Assembly (NCBI GenBank): GCA_035527275.1 | Contig: DATLBA010000036.1 | Coordinates: 1 to 22,729, forward strand | Source: DATLBA01 sp035527275 | Lineage (GTDB): Bacteria > Planctomycetota > Phycisphaerae > FEN-1346 | Reading direction: 5' to 3' | DNA: 22,729 nt | Part shown: piece after piece, positions 21,865 to 22,729 of the stretch | Layout: the number at the start of each line of letters is the position of its first letter | How positions within the stretch are numbered: position 1 is the stretch's first letter | The notes under the pieces: generated by a model | Told to the model about the DNA's origin: nothing | The model's database searches: none | What the model saw: the letters and a program-made list of their open reading frames with translations, nothing else | Program-made: the position numbers and the translations under genes

Positions 21865-21892
21865 TTGACCTGCGATCGGCCTTTTTTATAGT
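21865..21892 (+). promoter_or_regulatory. Promoter of the epimerase-family gene
   Basis: TTGACC (21865-21870) and TATAGT (21887-21892) are separated by 16 bases, giving a leader of about 25 bases to ATG 21925. Confidence 0.55.
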
Positions 21893-21924
21893 CGGCGGCT
21901 CGGCGGACGAATGAGGGGCGCGAC

Positions 21925-22729
21925 ATGGTGACTTTAAGCGGATTTGCGGACGAAATCAGCCCGGACCTCGAACGGCAAATCGAAATCCTCCAGCGTGAAG
22001 GCATCCGCCACCTTGAACTGCGCGGCGTCTGGGACACGAACGCTCTGGACCTCTCCGACGCGCAGAAAAAGGAAGTCAGGGCGCGGTTGGGCGACGCCGG
22101 TATCGGCGTCTCGGCCATCGGGTCACCCATCGGCAAGGTGTGCATCGATGAGCCGGGGGAGGACCATCTGGATCGTTTCAAGACCACCCTGGACTTGGCC
22201 GAGTATTTCGAGGCCCCCTACATCCGCCTGTTCAGTTATTATCCTCCCGAAGGCGGCCGAATTGCCGATTACCGCGACGCGGTCATTCGGCGCCTGAATG
22301 AGCAGGCCGAACTCGCCAAGGGACGCCCCGTCACGCTCGCCCACGAAAACGAGAAGCATATTTACGGCGAGGGAACCGAGGCCTGCCTCGACATCGCTGA
22401 GAATGTCCCGGGCATGGGCCTGATCTTTGACCCCGCGAACTTCGTGCAGGCGGATGTGAAGCCGGCCGAGGCGTGGGCGCGATTGTGCGACCACGTCGTC
22501 TATTTCCACATCAAGGACGCCCGCTTCAGCGACGGGAAGGTCGTCCCGGCGGGTGAAGGCGACGGCAACCTACGGGAAATCCTGGGAGACGCCATCGGCA
22601 CCCGCGGCTTCGAGGGGTTCCTCTCCCTCGAGCCGCACCTGAAGGTCGCCGGCGCGCAGTCCGGTTTCAGCGGCCCGGACCTCTTCAGGAAGGCCGCCCG
22701 GGCGCTCAAGGCCATCCTGAGCGACCTCG
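21925..22729 (+). CDS. Sugar-phosphate isomerase/epimerase family protein, incomplete
   Basis: The 268 residues present form a xylose-isomerase-like TIM barrel: LSGFADEISPDLERQIEIL, HLELRGVWDTN, VSAIGSPIGKVCID, YIRLFSYYPPE, TLAHENEKHIYGE (likely metal-site Glu and His), GLIFDPANFVQAD, VVYFHIKDAR and GFEGFLSLEPHLK. Proteins of this superfamily act on sugars or inositols; the substrate cannot be inferred here. The gene runs off the end of the window but most of the domain is present. GAGGGG lies before ATG 21925, and a promoter is seen at 21865-21892, so it is probably a separate transcription unit from accC. Confidence 0.88.
   Translation, partial: MVTLSGFADEISPDLERQIEILQREGIRHLELRGVWDTNALDLSDAQKKEVRARLGDAGIGVSAIGSPIGKVCIDEPGEDHLDRFKTTLDLAEYFEAPYIRLFSYYPPEGGRIADYRDAVIRRLNEQAELAKGRPVTLAHENEKHIYGEGTEACLDIAENVPGMGLIFDPANFVQADVKPAEAWARLCDHVVYFHIKDARFSDGKVVPAGEGDGNLREILGDAIGTRGFEGFLSLEPHLKVAGAQSGFSGPDLFRKAARALKAILSDL

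Overview
The window is high-GC bacterial chromosomal DNA that most resembles a Planctomycetota (Phycisphaerae-like) genome, probably a metagenome assembly. Pointers to this are a secreted alkaline phosphatase ending in a PEP-CTERM sorting signal, a protein with an N-terminal excisionase-type HTH followed by a receiver domain, an enlarged RNase HII-like protein, and a URO-D-family paralogue. The assignment is inference; there is no rRNA or other marker that settles it.

Layout. 1-640: end of a gas-vesicle cluster, gvpK followed by a gvpJ-type gene split by a one-base frameshift. 640-3600: poorly coding, apparently decaying DNA, with a DUF72 gene missing its C-terminal end, a cluster of hairpins, a G10 tract, and two small orphan genes lying against a stand-alone 3' end of a tRNA or tmRNA. 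3666-7652: an RNase HII-like gene, then a PEP-CTERM alkaline phosphatase divergent from a concentrative nucleoside transporter. 7655-9216: an IS701-type transposase remnant, tRNA-Arg(TCG) with a good promoter, a lower-GC methyltransferase and non-coding DNA. 9217-14298: a URO-D-family gene coupled to a 49-codon ORF, a PEBP/YbhB-family protein, glutamine synthetase and adenylosuccinate lyase. 14440-18014: an HTH-receiver regulator with its own promoter and a palindrome, a metK 3' fragment, then a minus-strand group lexA, dinB-like, radical SAM DNA-repair protein. 18412-21738: pepP, accB and accC with a long leader and a final terminator. 21865-end: an incomplete sugar-phosphate isomerase/epimerase gene with its own promoter.

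How the parts may work together. The alkaline phosphatase and the nucleoside transporter could form a nucleotide-scavenging pair, stripping phosphate outside the cell and importing the nucleoside. The lexA, dinB-like and radical SAM genes look like a DNA-damage response group. accB and accC supply the biotin carrier and biotin carboxylase of acetyl-CoA carboxylase. glnA and purB are core nitrogen and purine genes. Broken or remnant genes (gvpJ, DUF72, IS701, metK and the tRNA end) show that several gaps between the core genes have been rearranged.
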